Positions 61,236 through 64,000 of a DNA stretch of 64,000 bases are shown here, one piece after another (the first letter of the stretch is position 1; the number at the start of each line of letters is the position of its first letter). Location of the stretch: contig JASANE010019328.1 in the NCBI GenBank assembly GCA_030248225.1, positions 29,154 through 93,153 on the forward strand, written 5' to 3'. The stretch is from Trileptium ribeirensis (Eukaryota > Nematoda > Enoplea > Enoplida > Thoracostomopsidae). The translations under genes were made by a program, and so were the position numbers. The notes beneath the pieces were generated by a model. The model was not told the origin of the DNA. It worked only from the letters and a program-made list of their open reading frames with translations, and made no database searches.

Positions 61236-63060
61236 TCAGGCTTTAGTCTTATACTCAGAGACATACCTTTTGCTTTTGCCCCATAGAAAAAATTTGACAT
61301 GTTCCAAGTGTTTCTAGAAAATTTGAAAATGGCGTATAAATGCTGTGTATAGTTACAACAACTATTTTTATATCAAGCAGAATCATTTTTAGCAATATTA
61401 TACCATACAAATACTATACAAATGCGATGTTTTGTAATATATATTAGAACCGAAACGCATGCAAATAAGTAACTTAGCCATGATAAAATGAATATGATAG
61501 TTAAACATTCAATCAAAGGGAAGGAATGTTAAGCATAGCCGTATATAATAGTTCAAATATGTAGACATAACTAAAATATCTTTGATTTAAATAACACGAT
61601 TAGACAAGAATTTCAAATGCGTTGTACAAATAAACTACCGGTTATCAGCCTGTTATTCACAAACATTTAGTCTTACTTAAGCATTAAACTTTAAGTAGAT
61701 ATCTTAAAAGCAGGCGCTGTTTTTTTAAACATGCCACCTCCGATAAACAACTGTAAGATTTATAGCCAGTTGCGATGTTCCAGAAATAGGATCACTATAT
61801 TTTTGCAAATCTTAGCTGCCCGGATATGAATAGTAATCGCTTAGTCGGCGAATTGCCTACTACCATTAAATTTGGGATTTTAAAATTATGAAAAAACAAA
61901 AACAACAAACAAAACCCGGAAGAGAATCTTAGTGTACGTAATAAATTCTAACCCAGCTATGTAGTAAATTTGCAATAACATTAAGCGCCACAAGATATAA
62001 GTCAGAAACGAGCAGAAATTAGTTTGGACCGTCGATGTCGTAACCTTTAGCTTGGACATAGTCAAAATTAGTAAAGTCACAGCTATGTGTCTATATCTTT
62101 GTGTAAAATACTATGTAGAATCATTCTTCTTTTTATAATGCTGTGTATTTCAAACAAAAATCACTTATTTTTGGTCGAATTTCGTGCACTAAAGGCATTG
62201 CGGCAAAGGGAATATCTACATATTAGATAAACTGAATGATTTTAGCACAAACACCTAGCCGGCATATAGGTATAAATAGTAGAATGTTTTCGGTCCCGAA
62301 AATGATCAGTTTTAGAGATATTCTATCTGAAATGTGTTCACGAGTCGCTAATTTTTAACCTGCGGTTTGTATAATCTAAATTACACTGTACTACAGTAAA
62401 CAATCATGTGAATTTATTCCGAGCTTTTCTTCAATGGAGGCTCTCGCCAAGACAAAGAAAATCATCTTCATATTAAATTTGTAGAACAAATAAGAGAGTA
62501 TTCTTCAAGGTTCCAGCTTTGTATGCCTAAGTCTAGCGAATAGCAGTAGAAGAACTCGCCAAGAATCCATCAATGGGGACATCAGAGTAGAGTCATAGAG
62601 TCTTCGTTTAAAATCGGCGAGATTATAGCAAGTGCTACCTTATAGGGCAGGGCATTCCATAGCGAAATATTATTATTGACAAAGCTATATATTTTAAAAT
62701 CTAGACGCGAAGTAGATTTGCTTAACATGTTCATGACAGTGCTTCAAATCGAGTTTTCTTCCTTAAGGTTACTTAACGCTGTTTGACCAGCAAACATGTA
62801 AAGCTATTTCCTAAAAAGAGGTTCACGCACCAACAGCTGATCTGACACGTCCACTCTGTTTTTTGCTTTTTTGTACTCTGTCACGGCTTTAAGCTTCAAG
62901 GTATAGGTGAAACCTTTCTAATCGACCTTTTTCCGGCATCGAATATAGCAAGCATGTTCTGGACAGTGGTGTTAATTAAAATTAAAAAACATTACGGCAA
63001 TAACTGCACAAATTTTCTCTCAAATTTACTAAAAAATAATCAAACTTTGGGAAAAACTAG
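61236..63060. other. Apparently non-coding stretch
   Basis: AT-rich with no gene recognised. A small palindrome TTTTCGG-TC-CCGAAAA occurs near 62287. Confidence 0.4.
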
Positions 63061-63064
63061 ATTT

Positions 63065-63143
63065 GTCCCTTATTACGGGTATGGGAACCATTTAGGGACG
63101 CCGTTGTACGAAATATGGGACACTGACACACCTAATAAGGGAC
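63065..63143. repeat. 11-bp perfect inverted repeat with GGGAC motifs between
   Basis: GTCCCTTATTA (63065-63075) and TAATAAGGGAC (63133-63143) enclose two further GGGAC words. It overlaps an 84-codon ORF (62954-63208) that has no recognisable product. Confidence 0.5.
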
Positions 63144-63377
63144 ATGAAGTTAACACAAAAATGAAGCATAAAACTTACACAAATCAGATGACAAATAATT
63201 CCAGTTAAGGAAATGGATCAGTTTTTGTATTAATACACAAATCCAGTCAATGATTTATTCTTAACCCGTCTTTTTGCCACAGTCATACTAAAATATAATC
63301 AATTTTCGATGCCTTGGCCATCTTTTTGGTGCAGTTATAACAGAAAAAAATCGCTGAGTCATCGGTGCACCGCATGC

Positions 63378-63590
63378 TTAATTTTCATGCTCCCAGACCA
63401 AGCACTCATTGCACTGAGACCATTTAGCAACATTTCTTGACTTTTCATCTTCAGACCAGGTGCCTTCACAAACCGGACAGGTAGCATCTTCATAGCTGTC
63501 TTGACAACGTCTGATTTTTGCTGCTCTAGCAGGCTTCTGCTGTTTATTCTTTGGGCAGTGCTTCTTCTTTAGTTTCTCGACGTAACTGGC
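63378..63590 (-). pseudogene. C-terminal remnant of a DDE-type transposase (Cys-rich finger)
   Basis: A minus-strand frame of 70 codons, closed by TAA at 63378-63380, reads a Lys/Arg-rich stretch (KLKKKHCPKNKQQKPARAA). It then reads CPVCEGTWSEDEKSRNV and WSQCNECLVWEHEN. The pattern C-x2-C...W-x-Q-C-x2-C-x2-W-x-H is the PHD-like tail commonly seen at the end of pogo/Tigger-like and related transposases. The final Cys is missing because the frame stops just after the His-Glu-Asn, and a TGA precedes the frame. It is therefore a fragment, or a last exon whose upstream part was not found. Confidence 0.5.
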
Positions 63591-64000
63591 TCATGCTATT
63601 CTTGCTAGAAAGCACATAACATTCAGATGAAAGGTTGATTTCGAACAGCAGGTTATAATATAACAAAGCATGAAGATTGCGGAAATAAAACAATTTTAAA
63701 CAATTTACAAATACATTGCACAAGACATTGCTTAAATAGTTTTCTACACAATCCATAATTTCCAGAGCTACACATAATATCTAACATTGCTAACTAAAAC
63801 GGAGACATTTTGCAAACAGTCGCTCGTCAATTGAGTTATTGTTTTACGACATCTATTAATACGAGACGGTTCACTACATACATGCCGGCAGGGGGGATGG
63901 GCGTTATCCCCTCCCTCCCGAGGTCCGTACTCACCCCAGAAGTAGTCTTCTTGAAGCAATACGTAACTGAACGAAAGAAGTAACATAAACAACGTATTGC
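63591..64000. other. Window end, no gene recognised
   Basis: ORFs of 70-74 codons on the minus strand lack motifs. A GC-rich patch near 63880-63930 (GGCAGGGGGGATGGGCG on the plus strand) is the only compositional feature. Confidence 0.3.

Overview
The window looks like intron-rich, AT-rich genomic DNA from an invertebrate animal. Three things support this. Conserved proteins can be assembled only by joining short exons across GT...AG introns of about 0.1 to 4 kb. The one complete gene ends in a peroxisomal import tripeptide. The retroelement resembles the animal CsRn1-type branch of Ty3/gypsy. The species cannot be named from the sequence. I found no tRNA, rRNA or CRISPR array.

Two host genes are well supported. 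On the minus strand (59857 to 42487) lies a complete ten-exon gene for a PIPOX / monomeric sarcosine oxidase-type flavoprotein. The ten exons join in frame to 406 codons and end in Ser-Lys-Leu. On the plus strand (23622 to 33151, possibly starting with a membrane-anchor exon at 8381) lies a DxD glycosyltransferase of the A4GALT / capsular-polysaccharide-synthesis type. Just upstream of its DxD exon, 16 tandem partial copies of that exon occupy 27438-30195. Each copy keeps a splice acceptor and each ends in the same in-frame TGA. A gene tail ends at 165 and a transposase remnant lies near 63.4 kb.

The rest is mostly mobile and repetitive DNA. A decayed Ty3/gypsy element (11.14-16.28 kb, minus) carries a 2A-like NPGP motif ahead of Gag. 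It also carries a PWWP-like domain after the integrase, in the conserved Pol frame and ending 13 bp before the 3' LTR. Two foldback-type elements (4.29-7.09 and 44.11-46.07 kb) share inverted termini built of ~31-bp subrepeats. The first encloses a 418-codon ORF of seven near-identical 54-residue repeats; the second sits in intron 8 of the oxidase gene. A 351-bp solo LTR (39.41-39.76 kb) and a 241-bp MITE (16.66-16.90 kb) both have target-site duplications. Minisatellites of 154, ~107 and ~101 bp lie in or next to the oxidase gene.

The most unusual features are the PWWP module in the retroelement, the stop-bearing exon array and the repeat ORF inside a foldback element.
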